DNA from: an uncultured Brachybacterium sp.
GTDB lineage: Bacteria > Actinomycetota > Actinomycetes > Actinomycetales > Dermabacteraceae
Length of the DNA: 64,000 bases
Assembly: GCF_947500705.1 (NCBI RefSeq)
Contig: NZ_CANMSY010000012.1
Location: forward strand, 49,294-113,293
Reading direction: 5' to 3'
The notes beneath the pieces were generated by a model. It had not been told where the DNA came from and did no database searches. It was given only the letters and a program-made list of their open reading frames with translations. The position numbers and the translations under genes were made by a program. Below are positions 17,393 through 26,400 of the stretch, piece after piece (positions within the stretch are counted from its first letter, which is position 1; every line of letters starts with the position of its first letter).

Positions 17393-18831
17393 CGGGCATC
17401 CTCCCCGGTGGTCGCGAGGTCGTGCTGCTGCGCGGTCCACTGGGACCAGCCGGCGTAGCTGCCTTCCAGCTCGACCACGTCGTGGCCGGCGCGGCGCAGC
17501 GCCGCGGCGGCGACGGAGTTGCGCAGACCGGACTGGCAGAAGGTGATCAGGCGGCCCGCACCGGGATCGGGCAGGTCGTCCTGGTGGAAGAGCACCTTCC
17601 CGGCCGAGAGCTGCTCGGCGCCGGTGATGGTGCCGTCCGCGTGCTCGCTGCGGTTTCGCACATCCAGCAGCAGGGCCGTGGAGTCCTTCGCGCGCAGCGC
17701 CTCAAGATCGGCAGGGGAGACCACCGCCGGGACCGTGGTGGGCAGGCCGTCGAGGGAGGTGACATAGCCGGTCAGGGAGTCCACCCCGACCCGCACGAAG
17801 TGTTCGCCGTACTCGGCGGCGTCCTCGGCGCCCTCAGCAAGCACCACCAGGCGGGCGTCGTCGCTCTCGGGATCGAAGGCCCAGGCGATGTGGGTGGCGG
17901 CCTTGCCGAGCGAGGGGATGCTCAGCGCGCCGGGCACCGTCCCGGCGTGGACCTGATCCACGCCCCGGGTATCGACCAGCGCGAGAGTGCCGTCCTCGAG
18001 GCCGCGCTCGAGCTCGCCCGCGTCCATCGGCCGCGGGGCGGGCCGGTCGCCGAGGATCGCGGGTCCCTGCTTGTTCTGGCGCTTCATCCGTGCGAAGTAG
18101 GCGTGCGCGTCGGGCTGCCCGTCCAGCAGTTCGTCGATGAAGCCCTGCTCGTCGTCGCGCTCGAGGTAGGTGGCCCACCAGGCGAACTTCCGCTCATAGC
18201 CGACGGTCGTCGACGGCAGAGCGCCCAGCGCCTTGCCGCAGGCCGATCCGGCGCCGTGGCCGGGGAAGACCTGCACATGGTCGGGCAGGGTGAGGAAGGC
18301 GCCCTTCAGCGAGGCGAACAGCTGCTTGGCGCCCTCGAACCGGGTGTCCTGCATGCCGGCGGCCTCGTCCAGCAGGTCCGGACGGCCCAGGTCCCCGGAG
18401 AACACGAAGTCACCGGTGAGGTAGTAGCCGGGCTCGTCGGTGAAGGCGCCATCGGTGATCAGGTAGGACAGGTGCTCCGGGGTGTGGCCCGGGGTGTGGC
18501 GGGCGGCGACGGTGATGTTGCCCAGCTGGATCGTGTCGCGATCGTGCAGCAGCTCGGCCTCGAAGCCGTAGGTCCAGTCCTCTCCACCCTCGCCGGAGAC
18601 GTACGCGGTGGCACCGGTCGCGGCGGCCAGCTCACGGGTGCCGGAGAGGAAGTCGGCGTGGATGTGGGTCTCGGTCACCGCGGTGATGGTCATCCCGTGG
18701 TGGGCGGCAAGGTCCAGGTAGACCTGGATGTCGCGCCGCGGATCCACCACCAGCGCCACGCTCTGGGACTGGCAGCCGATGAAGTAGCTGGCCTGGGACA
18801 GGTCCTCGTCATAGATGCGTTCGAGAAGCAT
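17389..18831 (-). CDS. cstB: multidomain persulfide dioxygenase-sulfurtransferase
   Basis: 480 residues with an ideal AGGAGG site before ATG 18831. Domains: metallo-beta-lactamase fold (HIHADF at 56-61, GHTPEHLSY, TGDFVFSGDLGRPD) typical of non-heme iron persulfide dioxygenases, then two rhodanese repeats. The first repeat has no active cysteine (VVLAEGAEDA), the second has CQSGLRN (Cys about 432). This is the CstB architecture described in staphylococci, which oxidises persulfide to sulfite and makes thiosulfate. Two CstR-type palindromes lie 41-76 bp upstream. Followed by a coupled YgaP-like gene. Confidence 0.9.
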   Translation of the reverse strand: MLLERIYDEDLSQASYFIGCQSQSVALVVDPRRDIQVYLDLAAHHGMTITAVTETHIHADFLSGTRELAAATGATAYVSGEGGEDWTYGFEAELLHDRDTIQLGNITVAARHTPGHTPEHLSYLITDGAFTDEPGYYLTGDFVFSGDLGRPDLLDEAAGMQDTRFEGAKQLFASLKGAFLTLPDHVQVFPGHGAGSACGKALGALPSTTVGYERKFAWWATYLERDDEQGFIDELLDGQPDAHAYFARMKRQNKQGPAILGDRPAPRPMDAGELERGLEDGTLALVDTRGVDQVHAGTVPGALSIPSLGKAATHIAWAFDPESDDARLVVLAEGAEDAAEYGEHFVRVGVDSLTGYVTSLDGLPTTVPAVVSPADLEALRAKDSTALLLDVRNRSEHADGTITGAEQLSAGKVLFHQDDLPDPGAGRLITFCQSGLRNSVAAAALRRAGHDVVELEGSYAGWSQWTAQQHDLATTGEDAR

Positions 18832-18872
18832 CGTTCCTCCTGAAAGAAGTGGTCTGCAGTATTGCGCTTCGT

Positions 18873-18888
18873 ATACCCCCCAGGGTAT
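18873..18888. promoter_or_regulatory. CstR operator O1 upstream of cstB
   Basis: ATACCCCCCAGGGTAT, an inverted repeat of the ATACCCC..GGGGTAT type bound by CsoR/CstR-family repressors, 42 bp before the cstB start. Its last base overlaps the thioredoxin stop codon. Confidence 0.8.
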
Positions 18889-19322
18889 CAGGTACCCCCG
18901 GGGGTATGCAAGGCGGCGGTGGAGAGTTGGTCGATCGCTGCGGGTCTCCTCGCGGCGCGATCCGGAGTCCCCGGGTTCGTGGCGCGCACCGTTTCGAGCA
19001 TCCTCGTGAGGCGGGAGGCGCGGAGCCCGCCCTGATGGGTCCGCGCCAGCAGTCCGTCACGGAAGAGCATCAGTGTGGGCAGGGCCCGGATGTTCGCGGC
19101 AGCGGCCAGTCCGGGCTCGGCCTCGGTGTCGACGGCGGCGAACAGCACCTCCGGGTGCTCAGCGGCGACGGCAGCGAAGATGGGGGAGAAGCGCCGGCAC
19201 GGGGCGCACCAGGAGGCCCAGAAGTCCACCACGACCAGCTCATGGGAGCGGATCGCGGAGCCGAACGTGGCCTCCGTCAGTGCGAGGACGTGCCCGGGTG
19301 CGTGGGGAGCGGAGGCGCTCAT
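18888..19322 (-). CDS. thioredoxin
   Basis: 144 residues. The WASWCAPC active site follows VVVDFW, with cis-proline in ALPTLMLF, so the thioredoxin fold is intact within residues 10-115. The ATG at 19322 overlaps the stop of the TauE gene. The last 25 residues are outside the fold and are encoded partly by the second CstR operator, and the stop codon touches the first. In this locus it likely reduces the protein persulfides and cysteines of the rhodaneses and CstB. Confidence 0.85.
   Translation of the reverse strand: MSASAPHAPGHVLALTEATFGSAIRSHELVVVDFWASWCAPCRRFSPIFAAVAAEHPEVLFAAVDTEAEPGLAAAANIRALPTLMLFRDGLLARTHQGGLRASRLTRMLETVRATNPGTPDRAARRPAAIDQLSTAALHTPGGT
18892..18907. promoter_or_regulatory. 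CstR operator O2 upstream of cstB
   Basis: GTACCCCCGGGGGTAT, 61 bp before cstB and within the 3' end of the thioredoxin coding region. Spacing from O1 is 3 bp, so two repressor tetramers could sit side by side. Confidence 0.8.
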
Positions 19323-20188
19323 GTGGTTCTCCGCGTCGCGTGCAGGGGGCAGCTCGGCAGCAGGAACCAGCATCCGGCAGCCGCGAGGGCGAGCAGCACC
19401 GCTACCGCGCCGGCGATGGTGCCGGCGATCCCCGGCAGCTCCTGGACCAGGACGAACGCGCCCATGACCAGGACGAAGATGCCGAAGCCCTTGCGCAGGA
19501 CGTTTTCGGGGATCCGCCCGGCCAGGCGCGATCCGAGCAGTGAGCCGAGGATCGCGGCGAGGGTCACCCCGCCCACCAGGGCCCAGTCCAGCGAGACCGA
19601 GGTGAGGTAGCCGGCGAGCCCTGCGAAGGACTTCATCGCGATCACCACCAGCGAGGTGCCTACGGCCACCGGCATCGGCAGTCCTCCTAGCAGCGCCAGG
19701 GCGGGCACCACCAGGAACCCTCCGCCCGCGCCGACCAGGCCGGTGGCGAGTCCGACCGCGAGCCCTTCGGCCACGATCTTCGCCGTGGGCAGGTCGCGCG
19801 GGGAGGGGTCCTCTGAGCGGGCGCTCTTGCGGCCGCGGATCATCGCGATCGACGTCGCGACCATCATCAGCGCGAACGCGATCATCAGCACGGTGCCGGG
19901 GATGTAGCCGCCGAGGAGGCCGCCGCCGAAGGCGCCGACCATCCCCGCTGCCCCGAAGATCAGCCCGGTGCGCCACCGCACCCGGCCAGCGCGGGCGTGG
20001 CTGATGGCGCTGACTGCCGAGGTGGTCCCGACGACGAACAGCGAGGCGGCGATCGCCTCTCTGGGCGGGAGCCCTGCCACATAGGTCAGGATCGGCACTG
20101 TCAGGATGGAGCCGCCGCCGCCGAGCAGTCCGAGCGAGACGCCGATCAGGACCGCCAGCAGCAGGGTGAGGACGAGGGTGAACGTCAT
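19319..20188 (-). CDS. tauE: TauE/SafE family anion exporter
   Basis: 289 residues from ATG 20188, preceded by AAGGAGG. About eight hydrophobic helices with the duplicated glycine-rich signatures LGLLGGGGSILTVP and GLVGAGGGFLVVP typical of the TauE/SafE (COG0730) family. In cst loci this protein exports sulfite or related sulfur anions formed by CstB. An additional C-terminal helix followed by CWFLLPSCPLH is unusual. Stop overlaps the thioredoxin start. Confidence 0.85.
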   Translation of the reverse strand: MTFTLVLTLLLAVLIGVSLGLLGGGGSILTVPILTYVAGLPPREAIAASLFVVGTTSAVSAISHARAGRVRWRTGLIFGAAGMVGAFGGGLLGGYIPGTVLMIAFALMMVATSIAMIRGRKSARSEDPSPRDLPTAKIVAEGLAVGLATGLVGAGGGFLVVPALALLGGLPMPVAVGTSLVVIAMKSFAGLAGYLTSVSLDWALVGGVTLAAILGSLLGSRLAGRIPENVLRKGFGIFVLVMGAFVLVQELPGIAGTIAGAVAVLLALAAAGCWFLLPSCPLHATRRTT

Positions 20189-20213
20189 GAAGGCCTCCTT
20201 CTGGGCTGCGGAA

Positions 20214-20510
20214 TCAGGCCGTGGGCAGGCCGGCGGCGTGCCACGCGACCATCCCGCCACCCATCGTCGCGGCATCGAATCCGGCCGCCTCGAGCTGCTC
20301 CGCCGCGCGGGCGCTGCGCTGCCCGCTGCGGCACACCGTGATCACCGGCCGCTCCCGGTCCAGCTCTCCCGCTCGCGCGGCGAGCTGTCCGAGCGGGATG
20401 TGGATCGCGCCGGGGATCATCCTCTCGGCAACCTCCTCGTCCTCGCGGACATCGACGATCTGGTCCCGCACGCGACGGACATCGGCCTCGGCAACGGTGA
20501 TCTCGGGCAT
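20214..20510 (-). CDS. single-domain rhodanese
   Basis: 98 residues; VDVREDEEVAERMIPGAIHIP and active loop CRSGQRS define a stand-alone rhodanese with catalytic cysteine. A GAGGAAG site precedes the ATG. It is the first gene of the minus-strand run rhodanese-tauE-thioredoxin, divergent from cstR, with two CstR palindromes between. Role: sulfurtransfer from low-molecular-weight persulfide, by analogy with CstA/rhodanese proteins of cst operons. Confidence 0.85.
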   Translation of the reverse strand: MPEITVAEADVRRVRDQIVDVREDEEVAERMIPGAIHIPLGQLAARAGELDRERPVITVCRSGQRSARAAEQLEAAGFDAATMGGGMVAWHAAGLPTA

Positions 20511-20598
20511 GACTGCTTCCTCTCCACGTAGTCAGTCGCCCCCGTGGCCGGGCTGGCGACCGGCGGGTGCACTGCGCCCGCGCCACAGAGAATGACAC

Positions 20599-20614
20599 AT
20601 ACCCCAGGGGGTAT
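20599..20614. promoter_or_regulatory. CstR operator O3 (divergent promoter region)
   Basis: ATACCCCAGGGGGTAT, a near-perfect dyad located 89 bp upstream of the rhodanese start and 57 bp upstream of cstR. Confidence 0.8.
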
Positions 20615-20619
20615 GCAAG

Positions 20620-20635
20620 ACACCCCCGGGGGTAT
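20620..20635. promoter_or_regulatory. CstR operator O4 (divergent promoter region)
   Basis: ACACCCCCGGGGGTAT. Its right arm merges into TATAGGAT, a plausible -10 for cstR, so occupancy would autorepress cstR. Confidence 0.75.
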
Positions 20636-20670
20636 AGGATCGGGCCATCACCTTCAGTCAGGAGAACGCC

Positions 20671-20928
20671 ATGGAACTCGACCCCTCGGACATGACTCCC
20701 GTCATCCATCGCCTCAAGCGGGCTCAGGGACAGCTCGCCGCTGTCACCCGGATGATCGAGGAGGGCAGTGAGTGCAAGGACGTCGTCACCCAGCTCTCGG
20801 CCGTCTCCAAGGCGCTGGACCGCGCCGGATTCGCGATCATCGCCAGCGGTATGGAGCAGTGCATGACCAGCCCGGACAAGGATCTGGACCGCAAGGAACT
20901 CGAGAAGCTGTTCCTGACCCTGGCCTGA
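20671..20928 (+). CDS. cstR: CsoR/CstR-family persulfide-sensing repressor
   Basis: 85 residues, all-helical CsoR/RcnR family. Cys35 and Cys64 are present, but the histidine that copper-sensing CsoR carries four residues before the second cysteine is glycine here (SGMEQC). Loss of that His with retention of both cysteines is the pattern of CstR, which forms cysteine persulfide or trisulfide links and leaves the DNA. GGAGAA precedes the ATG. Four matching operators and the adjacent sulfur genes support a cst-locus regulator. Confidence 0.85.
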   Translation: MELDPSDMTPVIHRLKRAQGQLAAVTRMIEEGSECKDVVTQLSAVSKALDRAGFAIIASGMEQCMTSPDKDLDRKELEKLFLTLA

Positions 20929-20983
20929 GACTCAGGACCTCGAGATGATCGAGGTCCGGCACGACGACCCGAAGGAGAACGCG

Positions 20984-21397
20984 ATGACCTACACCCATCA
21001 CCTCACCCTCGACCAGCCGTACGCGCAGGCCGTCGAGAGCGTGCGCGCAGCGCTGTCCGAGCAGGGATTCGGGATCATCACCGAAATCGATATGCGGGCC
21101 ACGTTCGAGAAGAAGCTCGACGCCGACGCGGCCGAGGAGATCGGCGACTACATCATCCTCGGCGCCTGCAATCCCAGCCTTGCTCGCCAGGCCCTCGGCG
21201 CAGAGCCGCAGCTCGGCGCACTGCTGCCGTGCAACGTGATCGTCCGGCGCGGGGCCGACGACGGCCACAGCATCGTCGAGGCGATGGATCCGAAGGTCAT
21301 GGTCCAGCTCAGCGACAGCGATCAGGTCCGGACTGTCGCTGAGGACGCCGACAGCCGACTGCAGGGCACCCTGGCGGCGTTGCGCCGCTCCGCCTGA
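20984..21397 (+). CDS. DUF302 protein
   Basis: 137 residues from ATG 20984 with a GAAGGAG site. Sequence features of DUF302: ALSEQGFGIITEIDM, LGACNPSLARQAL, GALLPCNVIVR. The lone cysteines in GACNP and LPCNV are the conserved ones. DUF302 proteins often sit with sulfur or heme/metal genes and their biochemical role is unresolved. It follows cstR by 55 bp on the same strand, so it is likely under CstR control. Confidence 0.85.
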   Translation: MTYTHHLTLDQPYAQAVESVRAALSEQGFGIITEIDMRATFEKKLDADAAEEIGDYIILGACNPSLARQALGAEPQLGALLPCNVIVRRGADDGHSIVEAMDPKVMVQLSDSDQVRTVAEDADSRLQGTLAALRRSA

Positions 21398-22005
21398 CGT
21401 CCCTGAGCCCTCCCCGGCCAGCCGACCTGAGCACCGGACCACTCACTGACGACGTTCACCCGCCGAGAATCTGGAGGGCCTGCATCAGGCCCCGTGGCCT
21501 CTGCCGAAAGGGGAGGGTTCCCTCCGGTGGTCCGACCATGCGGGCAGCGATCACGCAGAGCGCCATCCACGCTTGTGGCCCGTGGTCAGCCCGCCATGGG
21601 CAGGCCGGCGCCGGCGGCGTCGTCGAAGTTGCCGTCGATGTGCACGACTTCGCGACCTTTGCGCTCGAGCAGGCTCGCAGTAGGAAGTCAGTCCGCACCC
21701 GGCAGCTCCGCCACGTCGGTGAGGCCGGCGGTGGCACCGCCCACGGTGTCGGAGGCCGCGGCGATCCGCTCCGCCATCACCGTGGAGGCCTGCTCTTCGA
21801 CGGTGTCGTCGGTGTAGGCGATGTGCCACGAGGAGACCTGGTGGCAGCGATGGGTGCGCGCGGTGATTCCGGTTCCGGCCGTAGATCGTGGCGACCTCGA
21901 GACCGGTATCGCGCAGCCGCTCGCCCATCACCTCGGCGTCGTCGCGCGGCTCCACGACTCCCGCCGCGCGTAGCCCGGGGAGCACCGCGACATGGAGGCC
22001 TCGTC
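21398..22005. other. decayed stretch with rhodanese and other relics
   Basis: On the minus strand 21596-21680 reads ASLLERKGREVVHIDGNF, ending GAGLPMAG and a stop, which is the C-terminal end of a rhodanese domain. A second minus-strand frame around 21700-21960 reads RDDAEVMGERLRDTGLEV and, after a frameshift, VSSWHIAYTDDTVEEQAS then VAELPGAD and a stop; I do not recognise its family. A third short frame ends in LMQALQILGG. All lack starts or are frameshifted; no intact gene is supportable. Confidence 0.5.
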
Positions 22006-22173
22006 ATGACCGCTCGCTCTGGAGAGCCCACTCACGAACCGTTCCCAGGACCTGGAAATCCGCCGGTCCCGCAGCTCGAGGACGACGAGACGACGGCGCC
22101 CCGCCCGGAGGAGGAGATCGCGGATCGGCTGCGGTCCGAGCCCGATCCGGACGGCCGCCCTCACGACGGCTGA
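22006..22173 (+). CDS. small acidic hypothetical protein, copy A
   Basis: 55 residues starting MTARSGEPTHEPFPGPG and ending PDGRPHDG, rich in Pro, Glu and Asp with no hydrophobic segment; probably disordered. A nearly identical 55-residue gene lies at 29393-29560. The ATG follows GGAGGCCTCGTC. Conservation of the frame in both copies argues that it is expressed, but the function is unknown. Confidence 0.6.
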   Translation: MTARSGEPTHEPFPGPGNPPVPQLEDDETTAPRPEEEIADRLRSEPDPDGRPHDG

Positions 22174-22198
22174 GACGCACCGCACCGCACGAGCGCTG

Positions 22199-22380
22199 GT
22201 CGCTCCGGTGCTGTCGATCAGCTGTCCCGCACCGCCCGGACGGAGCAGGACTCCTCTCGCGGCGCAGCAGCACGCCATCTCGCGGCCAGGTTCTCGAGCG
22301 TCACGGCACGTAGCACGCTCCGGACACGGTGCGGGAGTCGCTGGCTCTGTTCCGGGGCGGCATGGGCGCGTTCTCAGTGG
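22199..22380 (+). pseudogene. decayed copy of the 94-residue gene at 29611-29895
   Basis: The frame reads QLSRTARTEQDSSRGAAARHLAARFSSVT, shown here only as QLSRTARTEQDSSRGAAAR and HLAARFSSVT, matching QLSRTAQAERDSSRGAVARNLAATFSGVT in the intact gene (compared in parts). The start and first 15 codons are deleted and a frameshift precedes ESLALFRGGMGAF, after which similarity ends. Order and spacing relative to the 55-residue gene match the intact block near 29.4 kb. Confidence 0.7.
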
Positions 22381-22402
22381 GCGAACCGATAGGCTCGATG
22401 GC

Positions 22403-22807
22403 GTGAAGGAGATCCCGCTGAACTCCCCGATTCGCATCGCACGCCCGTCCAGTGATCTTGACGCGGCCGAACGTTTCTGGGTCGAGGGCGTCGGCCTGCA
22501 GATGCTCTGGCGATCCGGCAAGGACGTCGAGGGCGGGCATCGGCTGACAATGGTCGGCCAGCCCGGTGCTCCCTGGCACCTGGAGCTCGTCGACGATCCC
22601 GAAGCGGCGGCGGCTTCCATGCCCGGCCCCGAAGACCTGCTCGTGATCTACCTCGGCGAGCCCGCGGATCCGGAGCTTCTCGACCGGATCACGGCCGCGG
22701 GCGGCCGCCTGGTGGCCGCTCGCAACCCCTATTGGGACCGCTGGGGTGTGACCATCGCCGATCCGGATGAGCACCTCGTCGTCCTGAGCGAGCGCACTTG
22801 GGGATAG
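22403..22807 (+). CDS. VOC (glyoxalase/bleomycin-resistance) family protein
   Basis: 134 residues from GTG 22403; an ATG four bases upstream is out of frame and closes at once. The vicinal-oxygen-chelate fold is recognisable: SDLDAAERFWVEGVGL at the start, WHLELVDDP in the middle, and the final strand GVTIADPDEHLVVL. VOC proteins are metal-dependent lyases, dioxygenases or drug-binding proteins; this one resembles the uncharacterised glyoxalase-like actinobacterial members. It stands alone between relics. Confidence 0.8.
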   Translation: MKEIPLNSPIRIARPSSDLDAAERFWVEGVGLQMLWRSGKDVEGGHRLTMVGQPGAPWHLELVDDPEAAAASMPGPEDLLVIYLGEPADPELLDRITAAGGRLVAARNPYWDRWGVTIADPDEHLVVLSERTWG

Positions 22808-22967
22808 TGACGAGCCGTCGACGCAGCATCTGAACGGTCGACGCCAGCCGCATCGCCCCTCTCTTCGACGGCGACGGTGCTGTTCGGGTGGAGCTCGGCG
22901 CTGGTCGTGGAGATGGCGGTGGGAGCGCGGTCGGGCACGGAGTGAGACGGACCTGCCCGTTCTTGGC

Positions 22968-23367
22968 TCACCGCGCCGAGGCCGCGTCCAGGTGGCGCAG
23001 CGCGGCGCGGGCGACCTCGTGGGGCTGTTCCTCGGGGGCGAAGTGCCCGCAGTCCTCGATCACGTGAAGGCCGCTGCCCGGGATGGCGTCGCGGAGCCGG
23101 TGGGCCCGTTCGAGAACCTGCCAGGTGTCCTGCGCTCCCCAGATGAGCTGCACGGGGATGTCGGCCAGGCGGGAAAGGCGATCGCTGATCTCCAACGTGT
23201 GCTTCGGATCGTAATGCGAGACCTGGTGCGCGAAGAAGCTGGGCTGCCCGATCGGTCCGCTGATGAAGTCCAGATACGTCTCGAGGGCCTCCGGGTCGAA
23301 CCGTTCGGGCCTGGCATGGGTGGAGCGGAGCCACTCGCGGAAGTGCTCGCGGTGCTCGCCGTCGGGC
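22968..23367. repeat. 400-bp direct repeat, copy 2
   Basis: Same orientation as 15442-15841 and identical in length. Breakpoint is GCCGTCGGGC, after which copy 2 continues into TCCGACAGGG and copy 1 into the intact gene. Confidence 0.9.
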
Positions 23368-23387
23368 TCCGACAGGGAGGCGAGCAC
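22968..23387 (-). pseudogene. truncated copy of the alpha/beta hydrolase
   Basis: The frame carries the acid (WGAQDTW) and His (DCGHFAPEEQP) regions and the C-terminus of the hydrolase at 15442-16296 but stops matching upstream of PDGEHREHFREWL. The oxyanion and nucleophile motifs are absent. The first seven or so residues derive from unrelated flanking DNA. It cannot encode an active enzyme. Confidence 0.9.
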
Positions 23388-23466
23388 CAGGATAGTTCGA
23401 GGCGGGGATCCGTTCAGCGGGCTCAGGGACGGCGCGCTTTCGTCGTGCCCGGTGTGGCGCCCTGCC

Positions 23467-26400
23467 TCACCCCACCCAGCTCAGGAACTCCTCCGCCGTG
23501 ATCACGGGCTTGTCCCACTTCGCGGCATTCTTCGCCTTGCCGGACTGCGAGCCCGCCTCGGCAACGACCAGCACGTCGGTGCGGGTCTTGGTCAGCGTCG
23601 GCACGGCCACGAGCCCCCGTGCCACGGCCATGGCGTGGAGATCCTCCTTCTCCAGCCACCCGTGCCCCGGCGAGTGGACCGTCCCCGAGAAGCACACCCG
23701 CGCCCCGGCCACGAGCACGTCGGCCGCCGCCACGGGTCCGTCGGCCGCGAACCCCTCGGGCAGCACCTGCACCCCGAAATGGCGCTCCACCGCGCGCAGG
23801 CGCTCGACCACCTCGTCGTCGGGGGAGAGCACCCGCTCCCACGTCCCACCGAGCAGACGCGCGAGGACCTCGGCGGAGTCGTCCTGCGCACCCAGGTTCC
23901 CGCCCACCACGAAGCCCGTCGGCTGCGATACCCCGCCGGCTCCGGTGGTCCGCGCGAGCAGGTACCCGTGCCCGGTGACGACCTGGCGGAACGCCGTGCC
24001 CGTCCCGGGCAGCTCGGCGCCCGAGGCGCGCACACGCCGCACCGCATCGCGCACCGCCCGGGCCCGTTCGAGCGCGGTCGGCGCCGTCAGCCCCGTGCGC
24101 TCGTCCTCGGTCAACAGGCGGTGGGGGAGGTCGAGCCCGAGCGGTATCGGCTCCACGATCCCGTTGCGCTTGAGCTCGAAGTCCACGTGCGCGAGCTGGC
24201 GGTCCACCCCGGCGCCCACCGGCACCCGACCGGCCAGCAGCGCGCTGAGCGCGGGCCAGGCCTCGGCCAGCAGCGGCGCGAGCTGCACGTCCCGCGCGGT
24301 CAGGCCGAACTCGTCGCGCGCGGAGAACAGGTCCTGGGTGGGGTTCAGGACGGTGGTCGCCTCGTCCCCGTCCTCGGTCACCACCGCGATCTCCACCGGT
24401 CGGGGTCGCCAGCGGTCGCCGTCGGTGCCCACCGTGAGCACCGACAGGTAGGCCTCGCCGAGCGCGTCGGTGCTCGCCGCTCCGGTCGCGAGGTAGCGGC
24501 GCACCCGCTGGTCCGTCTTCAGGTCCCGCGGCAGCACCTCGCGCCGGAGCACCAGGCCCGCGAGACTCGTGCAGCGCGAGAGCGCCACATACAGCTGGCC
24601 GTTGGCGAAGGTGCCGCCGGTGAGGTCCACGACCACGCGATCCAGGGTCTGGCCCTGGGACTTGTGGATGGTGATCGCCCAGGCCAGCTTCATCGGCAAC
24701 TGGGTGAAGGTCCCGACCTTCTCGTGCCGGAGCGAGCCGCCCTGCACGCTGGGCCGCGTGATCTCCCAGGTGTGCTCGCGCACCTGCTCGGTGCTGCCGT
24801 CGCGCAGGAGCACCGTGATGCGCGGCCCGTCCTCGTCGGCGCCGATCGCGGTGATGCGGCCCAGGGTGCCGTTGACCCAGCGGTTGCTCGGGTCGTTGTT
24901 CAGCAGCATCACCTGCGCGCCGACGGCGAGCTGCAGCATGTCGTCGGTGGGGTGCTCGAACCCGTCGGTGTCCCCGGTGATCCGGGCGCTGAAGGTGCGC
25001 GCCGGATCGGGGAGGCGCTCGAGCAGCTGGCGGTTGCGGGCGCCGACGATCCGGTTCGTGGTGGCCAGCGTCAGCCAGAACTCGTCCTGCGCCGGCTCGA
25101 ACTCCGGATCGGTGCGCTGGTTCAGCTCGGCCCGGGCGTCCTCGAGCAGCGTCCCGTCCCGCACAGCGTTCAGCAGGGTCACCAGCTGATCATCGCCCTG
25201 CTGGCGGAACACGGTGCCGAGCTCGACCACGGGGAAGGTCGCCGGGTCGAAGGAGTTCGCGGAGAAGAAGAACGGGGTCCCGAAGCGCTCCTCGATCCAC
25301 GCCGCCTCCGCATCCCTCACCACTGGCGGCAGCTGGTACAGGTCGCCCACCAGCACCAGCTGGACCCCGCCGAAGGGCGTGCCCGGCTTCGGACCGAAGC
25401 GCTCGAGGGCCGCGGTGAGCGCGTCGAACAGATCGGCTCGCACCATCGAGGCCTCGTCGACGATGAGAGTGTCCAGCTCCTTGAGCGCCCTCGCGAAGCG
25501 GCCCGGGTAGTAGCCGCCGCCGCGCACCGTCTCCTCGGTGACCCCGAGCGGGAAGGAGAACAGGCGGTGGATCGTGTACCCGTCCACGTTCAGCGCCGCG
25601 ATCCCGGTGGGCGCGACGGTGATCGTGCGGCGCTGGGCGGACTCGAGGTAGTGGCGGATCAGCGTCGACTTGCCGGTGCCCGCCTTGCCCGTGAGAAACA
25701 GGTGATGGCCGGCGTGGAGATGGTCGAGCGCCGCCTGGAACTCGGGGGTGATGGTGAAAGCGGCGGCCGACGGGGCTGGTGCGGCCGCCGGGTTCGGTGC
25801 CTCCGAAACGGCAGGTGCGGCCGCCGGGGCGGCGGGGGCCGCATCGGCCGGGGCGGCGTGCGTCCGGGTGCGCCGGGGCAGCGAGTCTGTGGTGGGGGCA
25901 ACGACCGCCCTCGGGGTTCCCACCGACGGGTGGTCCTCCCCGTCCCTCGCCGCGCGGTACTGCGCGACGAGCGCGGCGCTCAGCCGCCCGCGCTCGCCGA
26001 CGGCGATGCCCTGCGCACGGGCCCAGGCACGGATCGCGGTGGGGGAGGCGTCGGCGGTGCGGGGGTCGACGGGCGTGGCAGGAGGGGCGCTCGCCGGCGG
26101 TGGGGTGCGCGGGGCAGCCGGCGTTGGCATCTGCGCCTGCGTCGGCTCCTGCGCCTGTGGAGCCGTCTCGACCACGACCGGGCGGGCAGCGGCCCGCGTT
26201 CCCGCGTCCAGCGCACGCGTCGCGGTGAGCGGGCCGTCGAAACCGGTCTGCGCATCCATCGCGAGGTACCGCGCGAGCAGGTCCGCGGTGGCGAAGGAGT
26301 CGCCGAGTGCGGAGTGGGCGCCCTGGAGCTCCACCCCGAGCGCCGCGCAGCAGTCCGACAGTCTGCGCCGCTGCAGTTGCGGCAGGTACAGCGTGCTGCC

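Noticed and set aside
22968-23387. A functional 139-residue hydrolase
   Set aside because: The nucleophile and oxyanion regions are missing and the rest is a duplicate of the intact gene's 3' end.
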